Below, in pieces: positions 54,886 through 63,959 of a DNA stretch of 64,000 nucleotides. The position numbers were made by a program, and so were the translations under genes. The stretch is from a bacterium (GTDB taxonomy: Bacteria > Eisenbacteria > RBG-16-71-46 > CAIMUX01), in assembly GCA_030431975.1 (NCBI GenBank), contig JAUIHP010000020.1, forward strand, positions 1 through 64,000. The letters run 5' to 3'. The notes under the pieces were generated by a model. The model made no database searches. It worked only from the letters and a program-made list of their open reading frames with translations, and was not told the DNA's origin. Position 1 is the stretch's first letter; each line of letters starts with the position of its first letter.

Positions 54886-55697
54886 CAGGAACCCTCCTCC
54901 TGCCGCGGGACGACGGAATCGACCTGGAACTCCTGCCACCCCTCATCATTTGCGTCCCTCTCTTTGGAATGGGACTCGGGGGCGGGAAGGCCGCCCCAGT
55001 CAAGACGCTCCCGGCCGTCACGGCTCGATGCCGGTCGAGCGGCCGATTGGGCTTCGGGTCGGGCTTCGGATCGGGGTTCCGGTTGGGATTCCGGTCGAGA
55101 TTCCCGTCGCGACTCCGGCTGGGAATCTGATTGAGTAGTCGATCGAGACTCGCTTTCCGACACGGAACTCCGAAAGACCGGCGGCTTCCGGGGCTTCACC
55201 TTCGCAGGCGACGGGTCCGGGACACGGGCCGAGGCCGGCCCTCTGCCCCTGCGTTCGAACTCATCATGAATTCCATCTACCGGCCGGTGTTCCGGCACGA
55301 CCTGCACCGCCCCGAAATCCAGGATTCGGTTGAGCGCATCGAGCACCGAAAAGACCGTCGCCTCCAAGGCGTCGCTCGTAATGAGAACACTTCCGGAGAG
55401 ATGGCGTTCTTCGCGGCCTTCGAGCACGACGAGATGGGTCAGCATGAGCGAGCGGTGCCCCATTCTCTTGCGCTCGACGCCGACGAGATCGACGTCGAGA
55501 TGGGGATCGATCGCGCCGCGCAGGGCCTCAAGGGTCGCGCGCGCGACCAGCGTCGGCAGCCCGCCATGAACCGCCAATCCGTTGGCCGTGCCGACCAGAG
55601 CCTGGGCTCCATTCCAGAGTTCGACCTGTGTCTCGGCCCGGCGGGCTTCCCGGTAGACATGCAAAGAACGAAAGAGGATGCGCGACGAACCGGACAT
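54885..55697 (-). CDS. Conserved hypothetical protein with disordered Ser/Glu/Arg tail
   Basis: 270 residues from the ATG at 55697 (GAGGAG upstream). The first 125 residues have alternating beta/alpha character (ETQVELWNGAQALVGTANG, THLVVLEGREERHLSGSVLI, ALEATVFSVLDALNRILDF), similar to unnamed domains in actinobacteria and candidate phyla. The rest is low-complexity SESESRS..., ending QEFQVDSVVPRQEEGS. Sits between a PfkB kinase and purM with a 4-nt stop/start overlap. Function unknown. Confidence 0.8.
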   Translation of the reverse strand: MSGSSRILFRSLHVYREARRAETQVELWNGAQALVGTANGLAVHGGLPTLVARATLEALRGAIDPHLDVDLVGVERKRMGHRSLMLTHLVVLEGREERHLSGSVLITSDALEATVFSVLDALNRILDFGAVQVVPEHRPVDGIHDEFERRGRGPASARVPDPSPAKVKPRKPPVFRSSVSESESRSTTQSDSQPESRRESRPESQPEPRSEARPEAQSAARPASSRDGRERLDWGGLPAPESHSKERDANDEGWQEFQVDSVVPRQEEGS

Positions 55698-55699
55698 GA

Positions 55700-56614
55700 T
55701 CACTCCTCGACGTTGAAGCGGGTCAGATCCCATACGTCGCGGACACGGGCATCGATCCGCGACCGGTCGACGTCAACCAGGCCGTCGACCCCGAACCGGG
55801 AAACCGTGAAGGACGCCACCGCGGTTCCATGTGCGACCGCCGTGCGAATGGACTCGTCGTCGTAGGCTCCGCCTTTGGACGCCAGGTATCCGAGCATTCC
55901 TCCGGCAAAAGAATCTCCGGCTCCGGTTGGATCCTGCAAGTCTTCGACCGGAAAGGCCGGCAGCGAAAACCAACCGTGCGCCGTTCGGACGAGCGCTCCG
56001 TGTTCGCCCCGCTTGACGACGACGATCTTCGGTCCGTAGGACAGAATCTCTTTCGCTGCCGTCAGAACATTGCTGAGGCCGGTCAGCTGCAAAGCTTCCT
56101 CGTCGTTGAGGAAGAAAAGGTCGACCCCACCCAGGACATCGAGCAGCGCCGGTCGGGTGATGTCAATCCAGAGATTCATCGTATCGAGAGCGACCAGCTT
56201 GGGCGAACGGACCTGTTCGAGCACTTCCTTCTGCAGATTCGGATGGATGTTCGCAAGAAGGACGACCGGGATCTGACGGTAGTGAGCGGGCAGCTCGGGA
56301 TGGAACGCCTCGAAGACGCCCAGCTCCGTGAACAGGGTGTCCCGCTGATTCATGTTTTCGTGATAACGCCCACCCCAGCGGAAGGTCGTGCCCGGAGCGG
56401 TCTGGAGCCCGTCCAGATCAATCCCCTGGTCCTGAAGCTGGGCGCGATCCAACTGTGGGAAGTCCTCGCCGACGACGGCGACAAGGTGAACGGGCGCGTA
56501 CCGTACGCCCGCGATGGCGAAGTACGAAGCCGAGCCCCCAAGGGCATTGTCCCGCTTACCTGCGGGCGTCTCGATCGAGTCGAGTGCGACGGACCCGACG
56601 ACGAGCAAACTCAT
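55700..56614 (-). CDS. PfkB-family carbohydrate/nucleoside kinase
   Basis: 304 residues from the ATG at 56614 (GGAGGAGG upstream). Ribokinase-fold motifs: GGSASYFAIAGVRY near the start and DPTGAGDSFAGGMLGYL with catalytic Asp. Substrate is not clear; adenosine- or sugar-type kinases share this pattern. It overlaps the rsfS stop by 4 nt. Confidence 0.85.
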   Translation of the reverse strand: MSLLVVGSVALDSIETPAGKRDNALGGSASYFAIAGVRYAPVHLVAVVGEDFPQLDRAQLQDQGIDLDGLQTAPGTTFRWGGRYHENMNQRDTLFTELGVFEAFHPELPAHYRQIPVVLLANIHPNLQKEVLEQVRSPKLVALDTMNLWIDITRPALLDVLGGVDLFFLNDEEALQLTGLSNVLTAAKEILSYGPKIVVVKRGEHGALVRTAHGWFSLPAFPVEDLQDPTGAGDSFAGGMLGYLASKGGAYDDESIRTAVAHGTAVASFTVSRFGVDGLVDVDRSRIDARVRDVWDLTRFNVEE

Positions 56615-57024
56615 TCGGTGTCCTCCTCCTTGATTCCGGCGGTGAGCCGGGCTTGCGGCTTGACTTCCTCCTGGGGCGCGTCGGACCAGAGACGCTCCAG
56701 CAGGTAGAAGTCGCGCGCTTCCTTGTGGAAGACATGGGCCACGACGTGGACGTAGTCGATCAGCACCCACCGCCTCTGCGTCTTGCCCTCGACGTGCCAG
56801 GGCCGGGTGCCTTCGCTCGAAAGGGTCTCCTCGACGTGATCGGCGATGGCGCGGACCTGGGGTTCGCTTTGTCCCGACCCGATGACGAAGAAATCGCAGG
56901 CAGAGGAAACCTCACGCAGATCGAGGATGAGGACATCTTCGGCCTGCTTGTCGAGCATGAACTCGGAGATCCGTCGGGCCAGGATCTGAGATTCGTTGGG
57001 CGGGCTGGGTGAGGCGCTGGTCAA
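56611..57024 (-). CDS. rsfS: Ribosomal silencing factor RsfS
   Basis: 137 residues from a TTG at 57024 with AGGA 6 nt upstream. DVLILDLREVSSACDFFVIGSGQSEPQVRAI and WVLIDYVHVVAHVFHKEARDFYLLERLW are the family marks. Blocks 50S joining at low energy. In many bacteria it lies with nadD; here it is with pfkB and purM. Confidence 0.95.
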   Translation of the reverse strand: MTSASPSPPNESQILARRISEFMLDKQAEDVLILDLREVSSACDFFVIGSGQSEPQVRAIADHVEETLSSEGTRPWHVEGKTQRRWVLIDYVHVVAHVFHKEARDFYLLERLWSDAPQEEVKPQARLTAGIKEEDTE

Positions 57025-57081
57025 TGCGCTTCCTCGACAGGTGTGTAGGAAAATCCGTTTTCGAATCGGATCATGCCACTC

Positions 57082-58104
57082 TCAATGGATGCGTTGTACG
57101 GCGTAGGAAACCGCTTTCTCCAAGGCCTTCCGGTACTCGTCCTCCGGAAGGAACTCGATCTGCTTGCGGGCCGAGTCGGCCAGTCCCAGCGCCGTTTCCC
57201 GACAATACTGCAGCGATCCCGTACGGTCGAGAATGGAAAGCAGCTCCAACCACTGCGACTCGTCGAATTCCTTCTTGGAACTGAGCGTCCGAACGAAGTC
57301 CCGCTCTTCGAGCGAGGCCGCATTCTGGTACGCGTGAATGAGGGGAAGGGTCACCTTTCCGGCCGCGAGGTCGGAGCCGACACCCTTACCGAGCTGTCCT
57401 TCATTTCCGATGTAGTCGAAGAGATCGTCGGTCACCTGATAGGCACGACCAAGGTACTCGCCGAACTGCAGCACCTTGCGAATGTCGTCCTCGGACATCC
57501 CTGCCAGAACCGCGCCGATCTCCGCCGCCGCTCCCATCAGGGACGCCGTCTTTTCATCGAGCAGGTGGAAGTAGTCTTCCTCGCTGATTTCGATGTCCCG
57601 CTTCTGCTCGATGGCGAGAACCTCGCCCACCGTCATGCGGTGCGTCGTCTTGGCAACGACCGGCACGAGACGAGGCAGGTCCCGGTCGATCAGCTCGCAA
57701 AAGGCCTTGGTGTAAATGTAGTCACCAAGAATGGTCGCGACCTGGTCGTTGAACATGACGTTCAGGGTCGGCAACCCCCGGCGCACCGCGCTCCGGTCGA
57801 TAGTGTCATCGTGAATGAGCGTCGCGAGGTGGATGAGTTCGATGACCGTCGCCGAGAAGATGCTGTCGCCCCGGTTACCGTCTTTTCCCATCTTGGCGAA
57901 CAAAAGGAGGATCGTCGGGCGGAACATCTTCCCGCGAACCCCGAGCAAATGGGATCCGACTCCCTGCAGCAAGCCCAGGGAGGTACGGAAGAATTCGACC
58001 ATCGACTCCTGGAGATCCTCCAATTCGCGCTGGACGGGATCCTGGAACTCACGAAGGTCTGAGTCGGTCTCAACCGAACGAACGAAGGAACCGAGGTTGG
58101 ACAA
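57082..58104 (-). CDS. ispB: Long-chain polyprenyl diphosphate synthase
   Basis: 340 residues. LIHDDTIDRSAVRRGLPTLN (first Asp-rich motif) and YQVTDDLFDYIG (second) are intact. The chain-length region before the first motif has small residues, as in octaprenyl/solanesyl-PP synthases that feed quinone side chains. Complements the short-chain enzyme at 46569-47522. Confidence 0.9.
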   Translation of the reverse strand: MSNLGSFVRSVETDSDLREFQDPVQRELEDLQESMVEFFRTSLGLLQGVGSHLLGVRGKMFRPTILLLFAKMGKDGNRGDSIFSATVIELIHLATLIHDDTIDRSAVRRGLPTLNVMFNDQVATILGDYIYTKAFCELIDRDLPRLVPVVAKTTHRMTVGEVLAIEQKRDIEISEEDYFHLLDEKTASLMGAAAEIGAVLAGMSEDDIRKVLQFGEYLGRAYQVTDDLFDYIGNEGQLGKGVGSDLAAGKVTLPLIHAYQNAASLEERDFVRTLSSKKEFDESQWLELLSILDRTGSLQYCRETALGLADSARKQIEFLPEDEYRKALEKAVSYAVQRIH

Positions 58105-58208
58105 GGACGAGGCCTTCCTCTCACGGATAGGAATTGAAAAAACGGGGTGCGCGGCCTAGCAGGTCTCACACTCCGAACGACTCAGGCTAGCATCGGCCCC
58201 CGGAGGTG

Positions 58209-59519
58209 TCAACGCGGCTGGGTCACTCCCAATGCCAGATCCGCCGAGAAGGTCCGCGAGTCGATCGTGGGAACGATCTGGCCGGAAACCATGTCCTCGC
58301 GTACGTCCCGGACCCGGTCGACCCAGTTCAGGAACGCCGCAAGCTGCCCTTCCGGAAGCGGCTCCGCCGGCTCGCTGCGGAACTGCAGCGGGTCGATCTG
58401 GAGCCCGTTCTCGATGACTTCGAAGTGCAGGTGCGGACCGGTGGCGACGCCGGTCTGGCCGACATAGCCGATGACCTCCCCCTGCTCGACGCGGTCGCCC
58501 CGGCTCAGACCTTTGGCGAAGCCCTTGAGATGCCCGTAGAGCGTCTGGATCCGCCCGTTGTGTTTGATTCGGACGGTGTTTCCGTAGCCGCCCTTCCAAC
58601 CGCGGTAGTCCACGACTCCGTCGCCGAGGGCTACGACCGGGGTGCCGGTCCGAGCCGCAAAGTCGACGCCGCTGTGATGCTTGTAGAGGCCGTGGACCGG
58701 ATGGAAACGTCGGCCGAAGTGCGAGCTGATTCGTCGAAAGTTGAGCGGCGATTTGAGGAACGCCTTCTTCATGGCGGAGCCGTCGGGCTGGTAATGGCCT
58801 TTGCGGTCCTCTCCCCACTCGTAGTAGACCGCTTCGCAGTCCGCGACCTGCCCGTCGTAGGCGACGTAGACCACATCCCCATAGCCGAGGAACTCGCCTT
58901 CGACGAACTTTTCCTCGACGAGCATCTCGAAGCGATCGTTCTCCCGGACCTGCGTAAAGAAGTCGATGTCGTAGGCCAGAAGGTCGGCCACCTTCAGGGT
59001 CAGTCGATAGTCGCCACCGGCCCGACGTACGGCCGCATCGAAGCTCGACAGAATCTCACCGTCGAACTTACGTAGGCGAACCTCGCGGTCGACGTCCTCG
59101 AACTGGGCGAACAGACTGTCCCCGTCCGGCTCGAAGGAGAGGATTTCCTCTCGCGAGATATGGAATCGAAGCTGCTGGAAGTAGCCGTAGGAATCCCGGG
59201 AAAGGGAGAGGACCTGACCCGGCCGCAGGCTTCGCGGCGAAAAGAGATCCTTTTCGCGCATCTCTCCGAGGATGTCGGCGATCTCCTGGACCCCGACCCG
59301 GTTACGGAGCAGAACGCCGGAAAAAGTGTCTCCCCGTCGAACCGTGTCGACGACAGTGGTCCAGCGGTCCTGGATCGGAACCTCGGCGACGGGCGTGGGC
59401 GTGGACGCCGGCTGCGGCTCCGGTTCACTCTGACAAGCGAGAATGACAAGGACGAACGGAAGAGTCAGGAAAAGGCCGATCCGGTATCCGGAAGAGCGGC
59501 CCACTCTCGTTTTCGGCAT
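58209..59519 (-). CDS. M23-family lipoprotein endopeptidase
   Basis: 436 residues. Signal with lipobox (FVLVILAC, Cys about 29), a LysM-like segment (VRRGDTFSGVLLRNRVGVQEIADIL), a middle OapA/NlpD-like part, and an M23 domain: HHSGVDFAARTGTPVVALGDG with Zn His/Asp and GPHLHFEVI. It would cut peptidoglycan cross-links or activate amidases. The catalytic His pair is intact. Confidence 0.9.
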   Translation of the reverse strand: MPKTRVGRSSGYRIGLFLTLPFVLVILACQSEPEPQPASTPTPVAEVPIQDRWTTVVDTVRRGDTFSGVLLRNRVGVQEIADILGEMREKDLFSPRSLRPGQVLSLSRDSYGYFQQLRFHISREEILSFEPDGDSLFAQFEDVDREVRLRKFDGEILSSFDAAVRRAGGDYRLTLKVADLLAYDIDFFTQVRENDRFEMLVEEKFVEGEFLGYGDVVYVAYDGQVADCEAVYYEWGEDRKGHYQPDGSAMKKAFLKSPLNFRRISSHFGRRFHPVHGLYKHHSGVDFAARTGTPVVALGDGVVDYRGWKGGYGNTVRIKHNGRIQTLYGHLKGFAKGLSRGDRVEQGEVIGYVGQTGVATGPHLHFEVIENGLQIDPLQFRSEPAEPLPEGQLAAFLNWVDRVRDVREDMVSGQIVPTIDSRTFSADLALGVTQPR

Positions 59520-59656
59520 GTAGTCTTTCGAGCTCCTGTCGGCTTGAGGATGAACACGCCCCAGTCAAAACATAGCCGGGGGTCCCTCGGGAATCAAGAC
59601 AGCTCGAGTCGCTGAATCCGGTCCTTCGAGCCGAGTATCGGGAAGGCTCCGCCGGA

Positions 59657-61216
59657 TCAGGCCGCTCCGCGCTCCGCGTCCCCCGTGGAGATTCCGGAAC
59701 CCGAAGAGGCACGCGACGGAGTCGGCTCTTCCTGGTTCGTGTCCGGATGTAATCGCGGAAACTCGAGGACGAAGGTCGCGCCTTCCCCTTCCTCTGAGTG
59801 AAGGCGGATGGAGCCGTTGTGTTTGATGAGAATGGCCCGGCAGGTGGAGAGACCGAAACCGTGGCCGTACTTCTTCGTCGTGAACATCAGGTCGAAGATC
59901 TTCTCCTGAAGCGACGCCGGAACACCGGGCCCGTTGTCCGAGATCTCGATACGGACCGCGTCGCGGCCCACGGCCTGGGAGCGAACGGTGACGACCGGGG
60001 ACTCGACCTCCGCGTCGCCCATGGCTTCGGCCGCGTTCTTGATCAGATTGACGACGACCTGACGAATCTGCCCCGGATCGAACTCGGCTGCGCCGGCCTC
60101 GGGACTGAGCTCGGGAACGATCTCGGTTCCGGCCAGCTTCGGGTACGGCCGCAACATCTCGACCTGCTTCAGGAGGAAGCGATTGATGTCGGTCTCTTTC
60201 GGACGGATGCCCCGCTCCGTCGACTCCATGATCTGCTTGGAGAGTTCGGCCAGGTTCTCGATCTGTTCACGGATGTGTTGGAGATCCGAGTCCAGACGCG
60301 TGTCCCCGGTCTTGGAAACGTGTCGTCCCATCAACTGAACACGACCGGAGATGACACCGAGGAAATTCCGGATCTCGTGACCGATGGCTCGGGCGATACG
60401 GCCCGCCTCGACGAGCCTTTCGCGCTGGACCTTTTCCTCGGCCATCCGCTTGAGCTGGATGTAGTCGCGGTTCTGGTTCTTGACGATGAGCAGCGGAAAG
60501 AAGAACAGAATGACTCCGCCGAATCCGAGCGCGTCGTAGGCCACGATAAGCAGCGGAGTAAAAAGAAAGAGCGCGCAGGAGGAGACGATTCCGTTTCGGC
60601 TTCCGTAGTTCCTTCGCCAGCTCTGCCAAAAGGGCACGTTGAGTTGCAGGGAGAGAGCTCCCACGACGAGGAAGGTGTTGACGAAGAAATAAGCCCAGGA
60701 ACAAACGAACATGGCCACGATGGAGAGTGGGCTGCCGAATCCATCTTCGAGGACGCTTCCCGGGTGGATCGCGTGAAAGAGGACCGCAGCGACGAAAGTC
60801 GTGACGGCCATCTGGCCCAGTCCAAACGCCGTCTTGATCCAGTCGCGCTTCTGCAGGTAACGGGTGGCGATGAAGACACTGAGACTGATGATCCAGAGTG
60901 ATTGCGTCGCGGTCAGCAGCATGATGACGCCGAGGTTCATCGTCGAAGCCATCGAGTCGGTGGAATCCCCGTCCTCGGTCTCCAACCAAAGGAACTCGGA
61001 AAGGAAGTTCGCGGCAAACCACGCAAGCAACGGCCAGGAGATGAGTTCAGCCAGTTCCGGCGGAGACGAGTAGGTCGCGAGGCAGGCGGTGCCCAGACCT
61101 ACGACGAGGGCGACGTAGATCAGCAGCCGAGGCTTGTCCGCATAGTCGGGGAGAGCCCGGGCCAGCCACTCCGGAGGAGTCCGTTCCGTTTCCGCCATTT
61201 TCGGTTCCATCCTCAT
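59657..61216 (-). CDS. Membrane sensor histidine kinase
   Basis: 519 residues. About six helices in residues 30-245, then a HisKA-type H-box (GHEIRNFLGVISGRV, His about 285), N-box QVVVNLIKNAAEAMGD, G1 ISDNGPGVP and G2 KKYGHGFGLSTCRAI. The membrane part has no named sensor domain. No response regulator lies nearby, so it may be orphan. Divergent from the amidase gene. Confidence 0.9.
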   Translation of the reverse strand: MRMEPKMAETERTPPEWLARALPDYADKPRLLIYVALVVGLGTACLATYSSPPELAELISWPLLAWFAANFLSEFLWLETEDGDSTDSMASTMNLGVIMLLTATQSLWIISLSVFIATRYLQKRDWIKTAFGLGQMAVTTFVAAVLFHAIHPGSVLEDGFGSPLSIVAMFVCSWAYFFVNTFLVVGALSLQLNVPFWQSWRRNYGSRNGIVSSCALFLFTPLLIVAYDALGFGGVILFFFPLLIVKNQNRDYIQLKRMAEEKVQRERLVEAGRIARAIGHEIRNFLGVISGRVQLMGRHVSKTGDTRLDSDLQHIREQIENLAELSKQIMESTERGIRPKETDINRFLLKQVEMLRPYPKLAGTEIVPELSPEAGAAEFDPGQIRQVVVNLIKNAAEAMGDAEVESPVVTVRSQAVGRDAVRIEISDNGPGVPASLQEKIFDLMFTTKKYGHGFGLSTCRAILIKHNGSIRLHSEEGEGATFVLEFPRLHPDTNQEEPTPSRASSGSGISTGDAERGAA

Positions 61217-61332
61217 TATCCATCGGCGTTTGCGGGCGGGGTCTCCACTTTCGGCGAGGGAAACCGTGCCTTCCGCACCAAAACGGGAATATTCTTCCGC
61301 CTACCGGAACTGACAGGAAGGAAGGTGCTGGC

Positions 61333-63072
61333 ATGTCTCGTGAGAAAAACCGGACAAGGGACGGAGGATGGACGCGGAGGGAGGTCCTGCGCACACTGGG
61401 AGGCACGAGTTTCGGGCTGGCCGGCGTCTCCGCGGCCATTGCTGAGGAGGGTAATCCGGTGAACATCGAACGCCTGCGTTCCAGCGCCTGGCTCACGGGA
61501 TTGGAGGTCTCCGACGCTGACGGAGAACTCATGCTCGAGGACATCGCGGGAACCTTGGAGGGTTACCAGACGCTTCGCCAGGTACCGCTGGACAACTCGG
61601 TGCCGCCGTCCCTCCACTTCGATCCGGCCGGGGCCGCCGCGCCGGACGAGCCGGACCTGCTCGCTCCGCTTCCCTCACCCGACCGCGAACCCTCAGGGGA
61701 CCTCGACGTGGCATTCGCGGGCATTCGGGAACTGGCGGGTTGGCTCCGCAGCGGCCGGATCTCATCGGTGGAGTTGACCGAACTCTACCTGGAGCGGCTG
61801 AGCCGGATCGGTCCCAAGCTCGAGTGCGTCATCGAGGAAACACGCGAGATCGCGCTTGCCGCGGCGCGTCGCGCCGACGAGGAACGGAGCCGGGACCGCG
61901 ATCAGAATCCGCTTCACGGAATCCCCTGGGGCGCGAAGGATCTGTTGGCCTATCCGGGCACGCGTACGACTTGGGGAGCCCGTCCCTATCAGGATCAGCG
62001 AATCGAGGAGAAAGCCACGGTGGCGGCCCGGCTCGACCGGGCCGGGTCTCCCCTTCTGGCCAAGCTGACCTTGGGCGCGTTGGCGTGGGGGGACGTCTGG
62101 TTCGGCGGAACGACGAAGAATCCGTGGAATCCGGAGCAGGGTTCCAGCGGGTCGTCGGCTGGACCGGCGGCGGCGACGGCCGCGGGGCTCTGCCCGTTCG
62201 CTATCGGGTCGGAGACCTGGGGCAGCATCGTCTCCCCTTCGACCCGGTGCGGCGTGACGGGACTGCGCCCCACTTTCGGGCGGGTCAGCCGTGCCGGCGC
62301 GATGGCGCTGAGTTGGTCGATGGACAAACTGGGTCCGATGGCTCGGAGCGCCGAAGACTGCGCTCTTGTCCTTGCGACCATTGAAGGCGCAGACGGACTC
62401 GACGCCACCGTGCGGCCCCGCCCGCGTCTGACCTGGCCCCCTCGCCCGGTCCGGGAGCTTCGCGTCGGATTCGTCCCCGAAGCCTTCGAACGGGATCGCG
62501 GCGAAGGGATCGAGGACGAAGCCGTCCGTCAGGGAGAACTCGAGTGGCAGCGCAATGACGACCAGGTGCTGGAAATCATGCGAAAGGCGGGTCTCACGCT
62601 ACGACCGGTGTCGTTGCCGAAAGACATTCCGGTCGGTCCACTCTCGACGATTCTGACCGCCGAAGCCACGGCCGCTTTCGATGACCTGACGCGATCCGGA
62701 CGTGACGATGACCTGGTGCGACAGGAGCGCTACGCCTGGCCCAACGTGTTCCGACAGGGTCAACTCATCCCGGCCGTCGAGTACATTCGCGCCAATCGAG
62801 TCCGCACCTTGCTTCGTGCCGCTTGGGAGGAAGCGCTGCGGGACGTCGACGTCCTGGTCTCCCCAAGCTTTGGCGGCGATCTGCTTCTGGCCACGAACCT
62901 GACCGGACATCCGGCCCTCTGCCTTCCCAACGGGTTTCGGCAGGACGGGACGCCGACCAGCATCACCTTTACGGGAAAGCTCTTCGGAGAAAGCGACCTC
63001 GTCTCGCTGGGAATGCTCTATCAGGCGGAGACGGACCACCATCGACAGCGTCCGCCCATCGCAACGGGGTAG
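61333..63072 (+). CDS. Tat-exported amidase-signature-family amidase
   Basis: 579 residues. N-terminus TRREVLRTLGGTSFG is a Tat signal. Catalytic triad: Lys in PWGAKDLL, Ser in SSGSSAGPAAATAAG, Ser in IGSETWGSIVSPSTRCG. Related to Asp-tRNA(Asn)/Glu-tRNA amidotransferase A but secreted, so it acts on small amides. ATG with GGAAGGAAGG upstream. Nearly 60 residues precede the AS domain. Confidence 0.9.
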   Translation: MSREKNRTRDGGWTRREVLRTLGGTSFGLAGVSAAIAEEGNPVNIERLRSSAWLTGLEVSDADGELMLEDIAGTLEGYQTLRQVPLDNSVPPSLHFDPAGAAAPDEPDLLAPLPSPDREPSGDLDVAFAGIRELAGWLRSGRISSVELTELYLERLSRIGPKLECVIEETREIALAAARRADEERSRDRDQNPLHGIPWGAKDLLAYPGTRTTWGARPYQDQRIEEKATVAARLDRAGSPLLAKLTLGALAWGDVWFGGTTKNPWNPEQGSSGSSAGPAAATAAGLCPFAIGSETWGSIVSPSTRCGVTGLRPTFGRVSRAGAMALSWSMDKLGPMARSAEDCALVLATIEGADGLDATVRPRPRLTWPPRPVRELRVGFVPEAFERDRGEGIEDEAVRQGELEWQRNDDQVLEIMRKAGLTLRPVSLPKDIPVGPLSTILTAEATAAFDDLTRSGRDDDLVRQERYAWPNVFRQGQLIPAVEYIRANRVRTLLRAAWEEALRDVDVLVSPSFGGDLLLATNLTGHPALCLPNGFRQDGTPTSITFTGKLFGESDLVSLGMLYQAETDHHRQRPPIATG

Positions 63073-63125
63073 ACACGACGAGGTAAAACACGACGAAGTA
63101 GACACGTCGAAGTAGACGCAACGGA
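63069..63125. repeat. Four tandem ~14-bp units after amidase gene
   Basis: Units GTAGACACGACGAG, GTAAAACACGACGAA, GTAGACACGTCGAA, GTAGACGCAACGGA, just after and overlapping the amidase stop. Compositionally more A-rich than the flanks. Confidence 0.75.
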
Positions 63126-63200
63126 GAGTCGGACAGACCGGAGCAATCCGGGTCACACGTTGTTTCGGATCAGACGCGGAGCGAACCGCAACCGGGACGG

Positions 63201-63821
63201 CTACTCCGATGGGCCCTTGTCCTGCGACGCCTCGACTCCCGGTGGCTCCTGGACCCCGGTCCGTTTCTTCGCGCGCCGACCCCAGAGCGAGACCAACCTG
63301 TTGCGACTCCAAATGACGAGAAGCCCCAAAGCCACGCCGAGGACGGCGCCGAACAAGGTGTCACTCGGATAGTGAACACCGACGTAGGGGCGTGAGTAGG
63401 CGATGAGAAACGCCAACACGAACAGATAGGGACCGAACCTGGGTTTGAAGTCGCGAAGGACGGTGGCCACGGCAAACGCATTGGCCGCATGGGAGGAAGG
63501 AAAGGACCCACTCCGTGCCTGCTTCTCGAGAACAAGACGGACCTCTTCTGCGTGTGCGAAACAGGGACGAACGCGATCGAAGAGTGGCTTGAGATATCCG
63601 GCGGAGATCTGGTCGGAAAGAGCGACGGCAATCCCGAGAGTGAGTGCCGCGATCCGTCCCTTCTTCCCTCCAAAGAGAATGAGAGCCAGACCTGCGACGA
63701 TGAAGTAGATCTCGCGGCCCGGAGGATCGGTCAACCAAACGAAGAACCGGTCGAGCACCGGATGGGTCAGCGTTTGATTGATGGCCAACAGAACAGCGAG
63801 GTCCAGGCTTTCCCAGTCCAT
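63201..63821 (-). CDS. PAP2-family membrane phosphatase
   Basis: 206 residues with six helices. KPLFDRVRP, PSSHAANAF, and SRPYVGVHYPSD give the full PAP2 active site. Likely undecaprenyl-PP or lipid phosphatase; convergent with the amidase. ATG at 63821 with GAGG nearby. Confidence 0.9.
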   Translation of the reverse strand: MDWESLDLAVLLAINQTLTHPVLDRFFVWLTDPPGREIYFIVAGLALILFGGKKGRIAALTLGIAVALSDQISAGYLKPLFDRVRPCFAHAEEVRLVLEKQARSGSFPSSHAANAFAVATVLRDFKPRFGPYLFVLAFLIAYSRPYVGVHYPSDTLFGAVLGVALGLLVIWSRNRLVSLWGRRAKKRTGVQEPPGVEASQDKGPSE

Positions 63822-63893
63822 GAGGACCCTCCTTCGCGGCAGACTCTACGCAGCTTTCGACAGAGGAACCACCCCGGAGGTGTTCAGGCCGGA

Positions 63894-63959
63894 ACTCAGG
63901 GCGGACTCAGGGCGGACTCAGGGCGGACTCCGGACGGGGTCCGGGCGGGGTCCGGCAAG
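63894..63959. repeat. 11-bp tandem repeat
   Basis: Three perfect copies of ACTCAGGGCGG, then decayed units ACTCCGGACGG, GGTCCGGGCGG, GGTCCGGCAAG, all with an 11-bp period. A similar G-rich pattern (GTCAGTCGGGG, GAGCGGGATCGGGCGAG) continues to the window edge. No coding sequence is seen from 63822 on. Confidence 0.85.
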
